Shown: positions 43,820-56,680, counted from the stretch's first letter. The stretch is DNA of 64,000 bases from Cepaea nemoralis (GCA_014155875.1 JACEFZ010005575.1:45001-109000), one strand, 5' to 3'. Notes: a model not told the origin generated them from the letters alone. Translations and numbers: made by a program.

Positions 43820-46800
43820 GATAACTGTCAGATATTACCTATGTAATACTATAGGAGATAACTGTCAGAGATGTGATAGGTCATCCTGTAGGAGATAACT
43901 CAGAGATGTGATAGGTTGTCCTATGGGAGATAGCTGTCAGAGATGTGATAGGTGGTCCTATGGGAGATAACTGTCAGAGATGTGATAGGTAATTCTATGG
44001 GAGATAGCTGTCAGAGATGTGATAGGTCATCCTGTAGGAGATAACTCAGAGATGTGATAGGTTGTCCTATGGGAGATAGCTGTCAGAGATGTGATAGGTC
44101 ATCCTATGGGAGATAACTGTCAGAGATGTGATAGGTTGTCCTATGGGAGATAGCTGTCAGAGATGTGATAGGTAATTCTATGGGAGATAGCTGTCAGAGA
44201 TGTGATAGGTGATCCTATGGGAGATAGCTGTCAGAGATGTGATAGGTGGTCCTATGGGAGATAACTGTCGGAGATGTGATAGGTGATCCTATGGGAGATA
44301 GCTGTCAGAGATGTGATAGGTCATCCTATGGGGGATAGCTGTCAGAGATGTGATAGGTAATCCTATGGGAGATAGCTGTCAGAGATGTGATAGGTGGTCC
44401 TATGGGAGATAACTGTCAGAGATGTGATAGGTGATCCTATGGGAGATAGCTGTCAGAGATGTGATAGGTCATCCTATGGGGGATAGCTGTCAGAGATGTG
44501 ATATGTCATCCTATGGGAGATAGCTGTCAGAGATGTGATAGGTAATCCTATGGGAGATAGCTGTCAGAGATGTGATAGGTGATCCTATGGGAGATAACTG
44601 TCAGAGATGTGACAGGTAATCCTATAAGAGATAACTGTCAGAGATGTGATAGGTGATCCTATGGGAGATAACTGTCAGAGATGTGACGGTCATCCTATGG
44701 GAGATAACTGTCAGAGATGTGATAGGTCATTCTATGGGAGATAACTGTCAGAGATGTGATAGGTCATCCTATGGGAGATAACTGTCAGAGATGTGATAGG
44801 TGGTCCTATGGGAGATAACTGTCAGAGATGTGATAGGTATTCCTATGGGAGATAACTGTCAGAGATGTGATAGGTCATTCTATGGGAGATAACTGTCAGA
44901 GATGTGATAGGTTGTCCTATGGGAGATAGCTGTCAGAGATGTGATAGGTAATTCTATGGGAGATAGCTGTCAGAGATGTGATAGGTGATCCTATGGGAGA
45001 TAGCTGTCAGAGATGTGATAGGTGGTCCTATGGGAGATAACTGTCGGAGATGTGATAGGTGATCCTATGGGAGATAGCTGTCAGAGATGTGATAGGTCAT
45101 CCTATGGGGGATAGCTGTCAGAGATGTGATAGGTAATCCTATGGGAGATAGCTGTCAGAGATGTGATAGGTGGTCCTATGGGAGATAACTGTCAGAGATG
45201 TGATAGGTGATCCTATGGGAGATAGCTGTCAGAGATGTGATAGGTCATCCTATGGGGGATAGCTGTCAGAGATGTGATATGTCATCCTATGGGAGATAGC
45301 TGTCAGAGATGTGATAGGTAATCCTATGGGAGATAGCTGTCAGAGATGTGATAGGTGATCCTATGGGAGATAACTGTCAGAGATGTGACAGGTAATCCTA
45401 TAAGAGATAACTGTCAGAGATGTGATAGGTGATCCTATGGGAGATAACTGTCAGAGATGTGACGGTCATCCTATGGGAGATAACTGTCAGAGATGTGATA
45501 GGTCATTCTATGGGAGATAACTGTCAGAGATGTGATAGGTCATCCTATGGGAGATAACTGTCAGAGATGTGATAGGTGGTCCTATGGGAGATAACTGTCA
45601 GAGATGTGATAGGTATTCCTATGGGAGATAACTGTCAGAGATGTGATAGGTCATTCTATGGGAGATAACTGTCAGAGATGTGATAGGTGGTCCTATGGGA
45701 GATAACTGTCAGAGATGTGATAGGTAATCCTATGGGAGATAACTGTCAGAGATGTGATAGGTAATCCTATGGGAGATAACTGTCAGAGATGTGATAGGTA
45801 ATCCTATGGGAGATAACTGTCAGAGATGTGATAGGTATTCATATGGGAGATAACTGTCAGAGATGTGATAGGTAATCCTATGGGAGATAACTGTCAGAGA
45901 TGTGATAGGTAATCCTATGGGAGATAACTGTCAGAGATGTGATAGGTAATCCTATGGGAGATAACTGTCAGAGATGTGATAGGTATTCCTATGGGAGATA
46001 ACTGTCAGAGATGTGATAGGTATTCCTATGGGAGATAACTGTCAGAGATGTGATAGGTATTCCTATGGGAGATAACTGTCAGAGATGTGATAGGTAATCC
46101 TATGGGAGATAACTGTCAGAGATGTGATAGGTAATCCTATGGGAGATAACTGTCAGAGATGTGATAGGTATTCCTATGGGAGATAACTGTCAGAGATGTG
46201 ATAGGTAATCCTATGGGAGATAACTGTCAGAGATGTGATAGGTAATCCTATGGGAGATAACTGTCAGAGATGTGATAGGTAATCCTATGGGAGATAACTG
46301 TCAGAGATGTGATAGGTATTCCTATGGGAGATAACTGTCAGAGATGTGATAGGTATTCCTATGGGAGATAACTGTCAGAGATGTGATAGGTATTCCTATG
46401 GGAGATAACTGTCAGAGATGTGATAGGTAATCCTATGGGAGATAACTGTCAGAGATGTGATAGGTAATCCTATGGGAGATAACTGTCAGAGATGTGATAG
46501 GTATTCCTATGGGAGATAACTGTCAGAGATGTGATAGGTAATCCTATGGGAGATAACTGTCAGAGATGTGATAGGTAATCCTATGGGAGATAACTGTCAG
46601 AGATGTGATAGGTAATCCTATGGGAGATAACTGTCAGAGATGTGATAGGTATTCCTATGGGAGATAACTGTCAGAGATATGATAGGTAATCCTATGGGAG
46701 ATAACTGTCAGAGATGTGATAGGTAATCCTATGGGAGATAACTGTCAGAGATGTGATAGGTATTCCTATGGGAGATAACTGTCAGAGATGTGATAGGTAT

Positions 46801-47560
46801 TCCTATGGGAGATAACTGTCAGAGATGTGATATGTAATCCTATGGGAGATAACTGTCATAGATGTGATAGGTCATTCTATGGGAGATAACTGTCAGAGAT
46901 GTGATTGGTAATCCTATGGGAGATAACTGTCAGAGATGTGATTGGTAATCCTATGGGAGATAACTGTCAGAGATGTGATAAGTATTCCTATGGGAGATAA
47001 CTGTCAGAGATGTGATAGGTAATCCTATGGGAGATAACTGTCAGAGATGTGATAGGTAATCCTATGGGAGATAACTGTCAGAGATGTGATAGGTAATCCT
47101 ATGGGAGATAACTGTCAGAGATGTGATAGGTATTCCTATGGGAGATAACTGTCAGAGATGTGATAGGTATTCCTATGGGAGATAACTGTCAGAGATGTGA
47201 TATGTAATCCTATGGGAGATAACTGTCATAGATGTGATAGGTCATTATATGGGAGATAACTGTCAGAGATGTGATTGGTAATCCTATGGGAGATAACTGT
47301 CAGAGATGTGATTGGTAATCCTATGGGAGATAACTGTCAGAGATGTGATAAGTATTCCTATGGGAGATAACTGTCAGAGATGTGATAGGTAATCCTATGG
47401 GAGATAACTGTCAGAGATGTGATAGGTAATCCTATGGGAGATAGCTGTCAGAGATGTGATAGGTATTCCTATGGGAGATAACTGTCAGAGATGTGATAGG
47501 TAATCCTATGGGAGATAACTGTCAGAGATGTGATAGATAATCCTATGGGAGATAGTAAAA
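43820..47560. repeat. 37-bp satellite array, about 100 copies
   Basis: The unit is 'gagataactgtcagagatgt' + 'gataggtaatcctatgg'. Variants lie mainly in the 'taat' site (ggt, cat, tatt, tgat). A 776-bp block is duplicated: the marker units 'atatgtcatcc' (44,501 and 45,277) and 'gacggtcatcc' (44,685 and 45,461) have the same offset. A smaller block of about 370 bp repeats near 46.83 and 47.2 kb. The array starts directly at the Helitron 3' end. Confidence 0.97.
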
Positions 47561-47744
47561 AAAATGTGAAGTGTAATACTACAGGAGATGTGAAGTATTA
47601 CACCTTAACCCTTTAAAGGGCAGACGCTTGTCCTTTTTTTAGCCCAGAACGGGCAAGATTTTTTCAGCGGTAAAATTTCGGATTGCGTTAGTAAAATCAT
47701 CACTAATAAGGTGTTAGTCAACCGATTTTAGTTAAATAAACACA

Positions 47745-48200
47745 ATGAAGGGAAAAGCATGCAGAATATGTTACTCACGTGATTGTTGCCGGTTATCCAT
47801 ATATGAACAGTCTCGGCTGGCAAAGATTAGTTTCATCTTCGTGCCTGGGCATGCAGGAGTACAAGGAAATGAGCGGGCTGACAAGCTCGCAGGTGAGGCT
47901 ACTGCGGAGGGTGGACGAGCCATGGACCAGGCCGACATTCTGAATGCTCTACGAGAAGTAAGACTTTTGTGAGAACCAAGTGATGACTGTGAATCTACAA
48001 CCATGGCCAGACTGCAAGAACAGCAAATTAAAAGAGGTGTGGCCAAACAAGAACACTACGCAGGAAGCCAAAGAAGATTGATAAACCAACACAGAACTGG
48101 TGTAGTTAGCCGCTACACGTTGCGGGATTTGCTGAGGAGGGGATCCGAGCACTTATGGACTGAATGGTTCGATGTGCAATGAGGATGATCTGTCGGCTAA
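47745..48200 (+). pseudogene. C-terminal RNase H and tail of a LINE (family L3-like)
   Basis: It reads FIFVPGHAGVQGNERADKLA with the last catalytic Asp of RNase H, then GEATAEGGRAMDQADILNAL. After a stop at 47,970 the frame continues LQEQQIKRGVAKQEHYAG and SRYTLRDLLRRGSEHLWTEW to a stop near 48,181. It ends in a TAAC-type tail (gctaactaacta). It is a 5'-truncated dead copy. Confidence 0.82.
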
Positions 48201-48504
48201 CTAACTAGTTCTACCAACTACCAATACAACCACAACACAAATAGTACATTAGTTCTCCTAGAATTACAGCGTTACAGCTAATAGTCAAATAAATAGTTCC
48301 TCTCTTAATACAACAGCTGCACTTAAGGCACTGTTTTACATTTCAGAGCTCTGAAAGAAAGCTGCGGTGAATACCTCGACGCAGACCTCATTAATGAATA
48401 CTCCAAGCCACACAGCTGCTTCCAGGCTCTTATAAGGCTTTCTCATAATCCTGTGAATCATTTGGCAAGTCCAACACAAGTTGATTTATAATGGCATAGT
48501 AGGA
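48201..48504. other. Stretch with no recognised gene
   Basis: This is ZNF-2 intron sequence. Only short frames are present and no repeat was recognised. Confidence 0.4.
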
Positions 48505-48780
48505 GGTCAACACGGCTGAATGGATAACAACACATGCTCTTAAACTGACAGTGTGCAGATGCCAGGGTAGCGGGTTCAGCCCCAGTTGAACTAAAATGTT
48601 GACTTCTCATCCTTGACTTGGGGGATGTAAATTACAAGTACTTCTTAAGTTTGAGTGAGTTCGTCTGATGATGTGGGGCACTGGTAGTAGGGAAAGCTAA
48701 TTCACACGCAAAATTCAGTCCAGTGCTACTAGAAGTTGTGTGTGTGGACTACGCTTGAGTTCAAAGCCAGGAAATGTGAG
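48505..48780 (+). mobile_element. tRNA-derived SINE (family SINE-A), copy e
   Basis: This is one of the most complete copies: A box (acggctgaatggataacaac), B box (gggttcagcccc), 'gttgacttctcatccttgac', 'atgtaaattacaagtact', 'ctaattcacacgcaaaattc' and the 3' end 'tggactacgcttgagttcaa'. A G run follows at 48,782-48,795. Confidence 0.9.
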
Positions 48781-49322
48781 AGGGGGGGGGGGGGGTTAAT
48801 AATGTTTGTCATCAATTGCATATTCATTTGAATATAGGCCCTCCATTGTTTCAGATTGTGTCCATTGTCAGGTGAAATATGCAGGCAGCTGTCCATTACA
48901 TGGATCACTCAACCTTAGTGATACTGCTGGGGTACAACACTTGTTTGTTTGTCTATCTGTCCATCTATGTGTTCACACATCAGTCACCCATCTATGTTGT
49001 CTGTCTGTCTACCCATCTGTTTGTCCAGCGATGACTTGATCAATCTATCTATGCATTCTGTCTGACTGACTGTCTGTCTGTCTGTCTGACTGTCTGTCTA
49101 TGTATCTTTCATCAGCTGAAATTACTGTCCATCTATCTGGTATTTGTATAATTATAAATTATGTGTCACATTTTAAGGAGAGCAGGCCATCACAACAACA
49201 ACTCTGCATTTTGTATCATGGTTAGCCTTCCTGGGTAGTACTGTAGGACACTCCATGGTCTCAAGGTAACGTCATCCACATCTGTTCCATTCACACCAAC
49301 AAAGTCCAGAGCAACTGCATAA
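48781..49322. other. TCTG/TCTA-rich tract and anonymous intron sequence
   Basis: A degenerate tctg/tcta microsatellite spans about 48,945-49,135. The rest shows nothing recognisable. Confidence 0.6.
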
Positions 49323-49484
49323 ATGTCAAGGGAAGATGGGAGGCAACACATGGTCATATTCAATCCGACATCTCAAGAAGCTTCCATTAATGCAGAGCGG
49401 AAGCATGATGCTCTGATCCTGGGCTCACACAAGAAATCATCAGATTGTGCTTACAGCTGCCTGACTTCACTTCTGTATAATACT
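49323..49484. repeat. Dispersed repeat shared with 12.09-12.26 kb
   Basis: The 'aagcttccattaatgcagag...gctctgatcctgggctcaca...ctgcctgacttcacttctgt' series parallels 12,140-12,245. It forms the left boundary of the 51-bp array. Confidence 0.7.
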
Positions 49485-51515
49485 GGTGATGTGATCCTGC
49501 CCACCTGGCCCCATCCAGTACGACTGGCTTATACTGGTGATGTGATCCTGCCCGCCTGGCCCCATCCAGTACGACTGGCTTATACTGGTGATGTGATCCT
49601 GCCCGCCTGGCCCCATCCAGTACGACTGGCTTATACTGGTGATGTGATCCTGCCCGCCTGGCCCCATCCAGTACGACTGGCTTATACTGGTGATGTGATC
49701 CTGCCCGCCTGGCCCCATCCAGTACGACTGGCTTATACTGGTGATGTGATCCTGCCCGCCTGGCCCCATCCAGTACGACTGGCTTATACTGGTGATGTGA
49801 TCCTGCCCGCCTGGCCCCATCCAGTACGACTGGCTTATACTGGTGATGTGATCCTGCCCGCCTGGCCCCATCCAGTACGACTGGCTTATACTGGTGATGT
49901 GATCCTGCCCGCCTGGCCCCATCCAGTACGACTGGCTTATACTGGTGATGTGATCCTGCCCGCCTGGCCCCATCCAGTACGACTGGCTTATACTGGTGAT
50001 GTGATCCTGCCCGCCTGGCCCCATCCAGTACGACTGGCTTATACTGGTGATGTGATCCTGCCCGCCTGGCCCCATCCAGTACGACTGGCTTATACTGGTG
50101 ATGTGATCCTGCCCGCCTGGCCCCATCCAGTACGACTGGCTTATACTGGTGATGTGATCCTGCCCGCCTGGCCCCATCCAGTACGACTGGCTTATACTGG
50201 TGATGTGATCCTGCCCGCCTGGCCCCATCCAGTACGACTGGCTTATACTGGTGATGTGATCCTGCCCGCCTGGCCCCATCCAGTACGACTGGCTTATACT
50301 GGTGATGTGATCCTGCCCGCCTGGCCCCATCCAGTACGACTGGCTTATACTGGTGATGTGATCCTGCCCGCCTGGCCCCATCCAGTACGACTGGCTTATA
50401 CTGGTGATGTGATCCTGCCCGCCTGGCCCCATCCAGTACGACTGGCTTATACTGGTGATGTGATCCTGCCCGCCTGGCCCCATCCAGTACGACTGGCTTA
50501 TACTGGTGATGTGATCCTGCCCGCCTGGCCCCATCCAGTACGACTGGCTTATACTGGTGATGTGATCCTGCCCGCCTGGCCCCATCCAGTACGACTGGCT
50601 TATACTGGTGATGTGATCCTGCCCGCCTGGCCCCATCCAGTACGACTGGCTTATACTGGTGATGTGATCCTGCCCGCCTGGCCCCATCCAGTACGACTGG
50701 CTTATACTGGTGATGTGATCCTGCCCGCCTGGCCCCATCCAGTACGACTGGCTTATACTGGTGATGTGATCCTGCCCGCCTGGCCCCATCCAGTACGACT
50801 GGCTTATACTGGTGATGTGATCCTGCCCGCCTGGCCCCATCCAGTACGACTGGCTTATACTGGTGATGTGATCCTGCCCGCCTGGCCCCATCCAGTACGA
50901 CTGGCTTATACTGGTGATGTGATCCTGCCCGCCTGGCCCCATCCAGTACGACTGGCTTATACTGGTGATGTGATCCTGCCCGCCTGGCCCCATCCAGTAC
51001 GACTGGCTTATACTGGTGATGTGATCCTGCCCGCCTGGCCCCATCCAGTACGACTGGCTTATACTGGTGATGTGATCCTGCCCGCCTGGCCCCATCCAGT
51101 ACGACTCTCTTATACTGGTGATGTGATCCTGCCCGCCTGGCCCCATCCAGTACGACTGGCTTATACTGGTGATGTGATCCTGCCCGCCTGGCCCCTTCCA
51201 GTACGACTGGCTTATACTGGTGATGTGATCCTGCCCGCCTGGCCCCATCCAGTACGACTGGCTTATACTGGTGATGTGATCCTGCCCGCCTGGCCCCATC
51301 CAGTACGACTGGCTTATACTGGTGATGTGATCCTGCCCGCCTGGCCCCATCCAGTACGACTGGCTTATACTGGTGATGTGATCCTGCCCGCCTGGCCCCA
51401 TCCAGTACGACTGGCTTATACTGGTGATGTGATCCTGCCCGCCTGGCCCCATCCAGTACGACTGGCTTATACTGGTGATGTGATCCTGCCCACCAGGCCC
51501 CATCCAGTACAAAAA
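49485..51515. repeat. 51-bp satellite array, about 40 near-identical copies
   Basis: The unit 'tactggtgatgtgatcctgc' + 'ccgcctggccccatccagta' + 'cgactggctta' repeats with a strict 51-bp period and only a few substitutions (first and last units, one unit near 51,105 and one near 51,195). Because 51 is 17 codons and the unit lacks stops in several frames, very long frames arise on both strands (751 and 788 codons). They have no independent coding evidence. Confidence 0.98.
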
Positions 51516-51599
51516 TATGGCTCCAGCACCATATGCTTAATGTGCCTGCAAACATGTAACAGGCTCCTTGACTTTTGACCATAAGATCCTGACCTGGCC

Positions 51600-51780
51600 A
51601 CACCACAATTTGACCATGCGATCCCAATCTGGCCACACCACAAATTATTGTTCGTCTCATGGAACCAGTCATCCACTTCATTAAGGAACCACAGTTTAAA
51701 TGGTTTGGCCACCTCACCAGAATGCCCAGGTACCATCTACCACAAAGAAGCACATTGAAGAAGTAAAATGCATACAGAGC
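51600..51780 (+). mobile_element. LINE 3' tail remnant
   Basis: The + strand reads HFIKEPQFKWFGHLTRMP and RSTLKK, a LINE C-terminal tail motif (WFGHLxRM). It lies next to the 51-bp array. No catalytic domain is present. Confidence 0.6.
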
Positions 51781-51969
51781 TCAAGATGGGAGTGATGGTA
51801 TCAAAAACAACCTTAGAGAAATGAATACCAACTTCGAAAGAGCACAGAAAATATCTTTACATCTCTCTCTCTCTCTCTTTTTCTTCTCTCTCCTGGTGTA
51901 TCTTTCTTGTTTTGTTTTTTTTCTTCTTTGGTCATTAACTCTGTTTTTTTAAAGTTGCATATCATTAAT

Positions 51970-52200
51970 AGGACGTTGCAGTCACCACCAGCGTTTTATC
52001 GCCGCTGTTGATGTCTTGGCACATCTTATGTTCAGTAGTTTGCCATTGCTTTCGGAATGTCCAGCTCCCATACCAGCATGTAAAATCCAGCACATGATCT
52101 GTTGCCTAATCGGTCACCGCTGTGTTTTGAATGCAGATAAGAGGCATTACGAATCACATTTGCAATACTATCGCCACGGAGACCGGCTGTTTTACTGATG
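51970..52200 (+). repeat. Dispersed repeat R4, copy 3
   Basis: The 'gcagtcaccaccagcgtttt', 'gttcagtagtttgccattgc' and 'tgctgtgttttgaatg' stretches match the other copies. Confidence 0.72.
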
Positions 52201-52394
52201 CTAATTTTCAGGACACAACCTTGTCTTGTTCTGGATGTCCTCCATTTGTTCAGCACAAGTTCATTAGATGTGTAAGGGGCGCCAAACACGACCCTGTCTT
52301 ACTTCATTTCTTAAGTGAATGTTTCTGAATGTCCGCCATTAGTTCTTACTGTACATTCACTGTTGTTATATAAGCTGTTACATAAGTTTATTAG

Positions 52395-52500
52395 ATGTGT
52401 ACTCACTCCATATCTTTTAAGGATTTCCCACAGCTTGTTTCTACCTACTCTATCAAATGTCTTTTCTTGATTTAAAAAGGCTAAATAGAATATTTAATTA
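52395..52500 (-). pseudogene. Small LINE reverse transcriptase fragment (motif A region)
   Basis: The minus strand reads FLNQEKTFDRVGRNKLWEIL and KRYGV, the RT motif A block with its catalytic Asp. It is only about 100 bp, isolated, and dead. Confidence 0.7.
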
Positions 52501-52605
52501 AATTTGATTGACTTTTCTGATAGAGAAGAGTACCCTCTTTTACTGTCCTCCGACCACCACTGCCATTTCCCTAGTATTATTTAATTTGTTTCTGTCCTTG
52601 TCCAG

Positions 52606-52726
52606 GCAAGTTTTGGCCGTGGGCACTCTGACATGTCCAGTGCGGGCTTCCATGGGCTGGAATACTTGAGTGGAAACATGTCCAGCGGTGATATGATGGA
52701 CATGGAGTCACACACACAAAATGGAG
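52606..52726 (+). CDS. ZNF-2 alternative exon 2b
   Basis: A pyrimidine-rich tract and CAG (52,603-52,605) precede an open segment ending AATGGAG|gtaatt at 52,726/52,727. Only the phase 0 frame is open (ASFGRGHSD then MSSAGFHGLEYLSG); the other two frames hit stops, so it fits exon 1 (phase 0 donor) but not exon 2a (phase 1 donor). It leaves phase 1, matching the terminal exon. An in-frame ATG at 52,633 leaves exactly 31 codons plus one base, as in exon 2a. The peptide is Met-, Ser- and Gly-rich, with no known domain. The exon call is inferred from splice sites, frame and phase. Confidence 0.55.
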
Positions 52727-52740
52727 GTAATTATTTGTTT

Positions 52741-53462
52741 GTGTGTTGGACATTATAGTAACAGAGAGTGCAAAGACAAGGCTCTCCTGGAATATTAAAC
52801 AAAACCCAATAACAATGGTGATATCAAAGAAAAATGTGATGCTAAAATGTGAAATGGAAATAGATGGGAAAAGTCTTAACCAAGTTGATAATTTCAAATA
52901 CCTAGGGACATGTATAACTTCAGATGGGAGATGCACAACAGAGATTAAGAGCAGAATAGGGCAAGCAAAAGCTGCATTTCAGAAAATGAAGAATACCTTA
53001 TGCAATAAGTATCATTGAATATAAGAGTGCAGAAGTGATATATAAACCTGTTTTTGCTGTGTGGCAGTAATTCTTGCAATGTAAATTAACAAATTAGGAA
53101 GAACTTGGAAGCAACAGAGACGTGATTTTTGAGGCGATTGTTGCGAATTTCTTGGACTGCCAGGGTAACTAACAATGATTGCCTGAAAGAGGCTAATGAA
53201 ACTAGAACATTATATACAACAATAAGAAAGAGAAAAACAGCTTTCTTTGGTCATATGATGAGAAGAGAGGCACTGGAGAAATCATGACAACTGGAGAGAT
53301 CAAGGGGAAGAGAAGCAGACCAAGAGAAATGATGCTGGATGGAATGAGATGGTGGCATGGAGGAATATCAGCAGCAGAGTTGATCCAGAACACCAAAGAC
53401 CGAGATCTGTGGAGAGACAATGAACATCTATGCCAGCTGGCATGGCACATGATGATGATGGT
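52741..53462 (+). pseudogene. LINE family L1-like, C-terminal part and 3' end
   Basis: It reads LSWNIKQNPITMVISKK, NFKYLGTCITSDGRC and IGQAKAAFQKMKNTLCNK, then, after breaks, AFFGHMMRREALEKS, a GKRSRPREMMLDG tail and RDLWRDNEHLCQLAW. Motifs A-C are absent, so the copy is 5'-truncated. It begins 15 bp past the exon 2b donor, inside the ZNF-2 intron. Confidence 0.85.
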
Positions 53463-53554
53463 GTTAGACATAATTGTGTAGATTGTTGAATCTACGCACA
53501 TGCCCTTCTCTCTCACCCTCTCCTTCCCACTGTCACATCTAACCAGTATCTTCT

Positions 53555-53693
53555 GCATTCATCCGGAGATTTTTTTTTTCCGGACGTGATTGCGTTGTGC
53601 CTGTTTACAGCAGAGCTACGTTCTTGCACCGTTAGGCCGACACATCCGACTTCTGCGGGCATTTGTTGACCAGGTTAACCTTCCCGGGGGTCT
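53555..53693 (-). mobile_element. (GAA)n-type retroelement 3' end, copy 2
   Basis: It is nearly identical to 11,886-12,012, with about four substitutions plus a longer T run. The GAA tail is reduced to 'gaatgcagaagata' on the minus strand. Confidence 0.8.
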
Positions 53694-54250
53694 AACCAAT
53701 ATTAAGCATCTTGTCTCCTCCTGTGTTCCCTCTTGTGCGGGGGAATGCGTGCCACCTGGTTATTGGTCTCAGAAATGTGCGTCTGACCTCAGCGTGTGTT
53801 TGTGTCAGCTCAACTTCCTCCAGGCAGGTTCCATCCAAGGTCACAGGTTGTCTGCCCATTGGCAGGTTGTATTCCCAAATAGTGTTTGCCTTGGCAGCTG
53901 CTTTGTGGCCTGCGCAGCAATTTATAAGTGCTGTGGAATTGACAGCATTCACGACATGAACACATGACCTCCTGTCTGTTGCCTTTTATCTGAGCAGGCT
54001 AGTGTCAAGGAGCTCAACCCAAGATATCAGAGAGGCTGTGATATTATCAGAAACCAATGTTTCTGGTAAAAATGTCCAGGCAAGGCTACGCTGGTCAAAC
54101 CCAGGGGGTTTTGTGCAGCAACCACTACCTACATGCCAAGCATCTCAAGTTTTCTTTCAGCTGAAATTCTCTCTCATCAAATTTTTTTACTCTCACATCC
54201 ATACTTTCATAGGGACACCCGCCTCTCTCTCTCTCTCTCTCTCTCTCTGT
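53694..54250. other. ZNF-2 intron, no recognised gene
   Basis: A minus-strand frame (53,692-53,952) carries 'ctgacacaaacacacgctga', related to 41.31-41.34 kb, so at least part is another dispersed repeat. A short CT run lies at about 54,220-54,247. Confidence 0.4.
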
Positions 54251-54254
54251 CTGT

Positions 54255-54521
<267 letters not shown>

Positions 54522-54788
54522 AAGCCTCTTTTTGCCAATCTTCTCTTTTTCTCTCACTTTCTCAACCAAGCCTCTCGCTGCCAATCTTCTCTCTCCCTAC
54601 CTCTCTGTCTCTCTCACTCGTTTTCTCCTTTTTTCTCTCTCGTTCTCAACCAAGCCACTCACTGCCAATCTTCTCTCTCTCTCTTTTTCTCCCTTAATGT
54701 TCTCTCTTCCTCTCCTTCCCACTGTCAACTCCTCACACCAGATATTATGATGATATTGTCCTTATTAGCGAAGTCTCCTCTGTTACAG

Positions 54789-56680
54789 ATCTGTACACCT
54801 GCGTCCAGTGCTACCTCCTCTTCCCCAACAGTGAACAGCTGGACCAGCACATCTCAGATTCTCATGGGGACAAGAACCCAGCACCGCCCCCTGAAGTCCT
54901 ACCCCAGGACAACAATCGCAGACTCAACAGGTCTTCTCACAAGAAACGGGACATCAACACTATACATGGGTCCAAAGTCAATCATATCGCTTCAGAAGGT
55001 TCTCAGAATGTGGGCCCTGCTGCTTATTTTGACCAGATGTCAACATCTGGGGCTCATGATGTTTATAAAGAGACTCTAGGAAATAGTGCTAGCTATGAAT
55101 TGAATAACTTGTACTCGTTTGATGGCAAGAGTGGTGGGTTGCCACCTGAGGGTACCAGTTCTCTTGTACTTACAGGTGCTGGAAATCAACAGGGGAGTGA
55201 GCCGGGGGGAGGTTTGTTGAGTACATATGACAGTTGTGGTGCATCTGCTGGTGAAGATGTGTGTAAGAAAGATGGGAATAACAAAGGAATTGTTGGAGAT
55301 GGTGGAGCGAAGATGAACACACGAGTCCCAGACGATGACAAACCGTTTAAGTGTAATGTTTGTGGCGCTGGGTTTGCTATAAGTGGCAACCTGAAGACAC
55401 ACAGAAGGATTCACACTGGGGAGAAACCTTACTGGTGTGATATCTGTAATGAGACGTTCTCCCAGAGTAAAGGTTTGCAGATTCACAAACGGGTGCACTC
55501 AGGAGAGAAGCCTTACAAATGTGACATCTGTGGCGTGGCTTTTGCCGTCAGTAGCAATCTGAAAACACACAAAAGAATACACACAGGAGAAAAGCCTTAC
55601 AAGTGTGATATTTGCGGTGTGGCATTTTCAGTCAGCACAAATCTAAAAACACACAAAAGAAGACATACAGGGGAACGGCCGTACAAGTGTGAGGATTGTG
55701 GTGTCACCTTTACAGACAGCGGTTGTCTTACGAGACATAAAAAGGTTCACTCAGGAGAAAAGCCATTTAAATGTGATATATGCGGATACCTGTTCTCCAA
55801 CGCTAGCTTACTGCTTAGGCATATACGGACACACACGGGGGAGAAGCCATACAAATGTGATGTTTGTGGGGTAGCCTTTGCTGTCAGCAGCAGCCTAAAA
55901 ATACATACACTGCTGCATACAGGAGAGAAACCTTTTAAATGTGATATCTGTGGGGCTGGCTTCACCGTTAATAACAGTCTGAAGACCCATAAAATGATCC
56001 ACACGGGAGAAAGGCCGTTCAAGTGTGACATTTGTGGGGTGGGGTTTGCGGTTAGTAGTACTTTGAAAACCCATAAACGGACCCACACGGGAGAGAGACC
56101 TTATAAGTGTGAGACGTGTGGTTCGTGTTTTGCCGACTCCACCAGTCTACGAATACACAATAGAATCCACACTGGGGAAAGGCCATACAAGTGTGATGTC
56201 TGTGGTGTGGCTTTCACAGTTAGCAGCGGTCTGAAAACTCACAAACGATTACATACCGGAGAGCGACCTTACAAATGTGATGTTTGCGGCTTTTCCTTTT
56301 CCGACGCCAGCAGCCTGAAGTCACACAAAAGGACTCACAGTAACGAAAAGCCGTATAAATGTGAAGACTGCGGTGCGTCATTCTCTACCAGTGGCACACT
56401 CAAATCACACTGTCGGACACACACGGGGGAGAGGCCGTACATATGTAGTGTCTGTGGCGAGGCATTTGCTTTTACGAGCAGCCTCAAGACGCACACGAGG
56501 ATACACACCGGTGAGAAACCATACAAGTGTGAGATCTGTAACATTGGGTTTGCTAGCAACAACACATTAAAGATACACAACAGGAAGCATACCGGAGAGA
56601 AGCCGTACCAGTGTGATAATTGTGAGTATTCCTTTGTTGATGTCCGAAGTCTGAATAGGCATAGGAGGATACATGTTTAG
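54789..56680 (+). CDS. C2H2 zinc-finger protein ZNF-2, terminal coding exon
   Basis: The exon codes 629 residues of a nuclear multi-finger protein, a probable sequence-specific DNA-binding regulator. The 3' splice site is ttacag (AG at 54,787-54,788), and the exon enters in phase 1 (AT, then CTG TAC ACC TGC). A methionine-less start is therefore expected; in-frame GTG at 55,010 is not a start. It opens with a solitary finger, YTCVQCYLLFPNSEQLDQH (CxxC, 12 residues, HxxxxH), of the same layout as ZNF-1, followed by a roughly 160-residue linker. Sixteen classical fingers follow from about 55,340, joined by TGEKP/TGERP linkers, with all C2H2 ligands intact and no stops. Many fingers share GVAFAVSSxLKTH, showing recent internal duplication. 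The stop is TAG at 56,678-56,680. With exon 1 and exon 2a or 2b the protein would have 670 or 676 residues. Confidence 0.92.

Noticed and set aside
49323..51753. Giant open frames (751 codons on +, 788 and 681 on -) across the 51-bp array
   Set aside because: The 51-bp period is a multiple of three and the unit lacks stops in several frames, so long frames are automatic on both strands. No start context, domain or splice signal supports translation.
42417..52726. A gene model splicing exon 2a to exon 2b
   Set aside because: Exon 2a leaves phase 1, but exon 2b is open only when entered in phase 0; joining them gives an early TGA.
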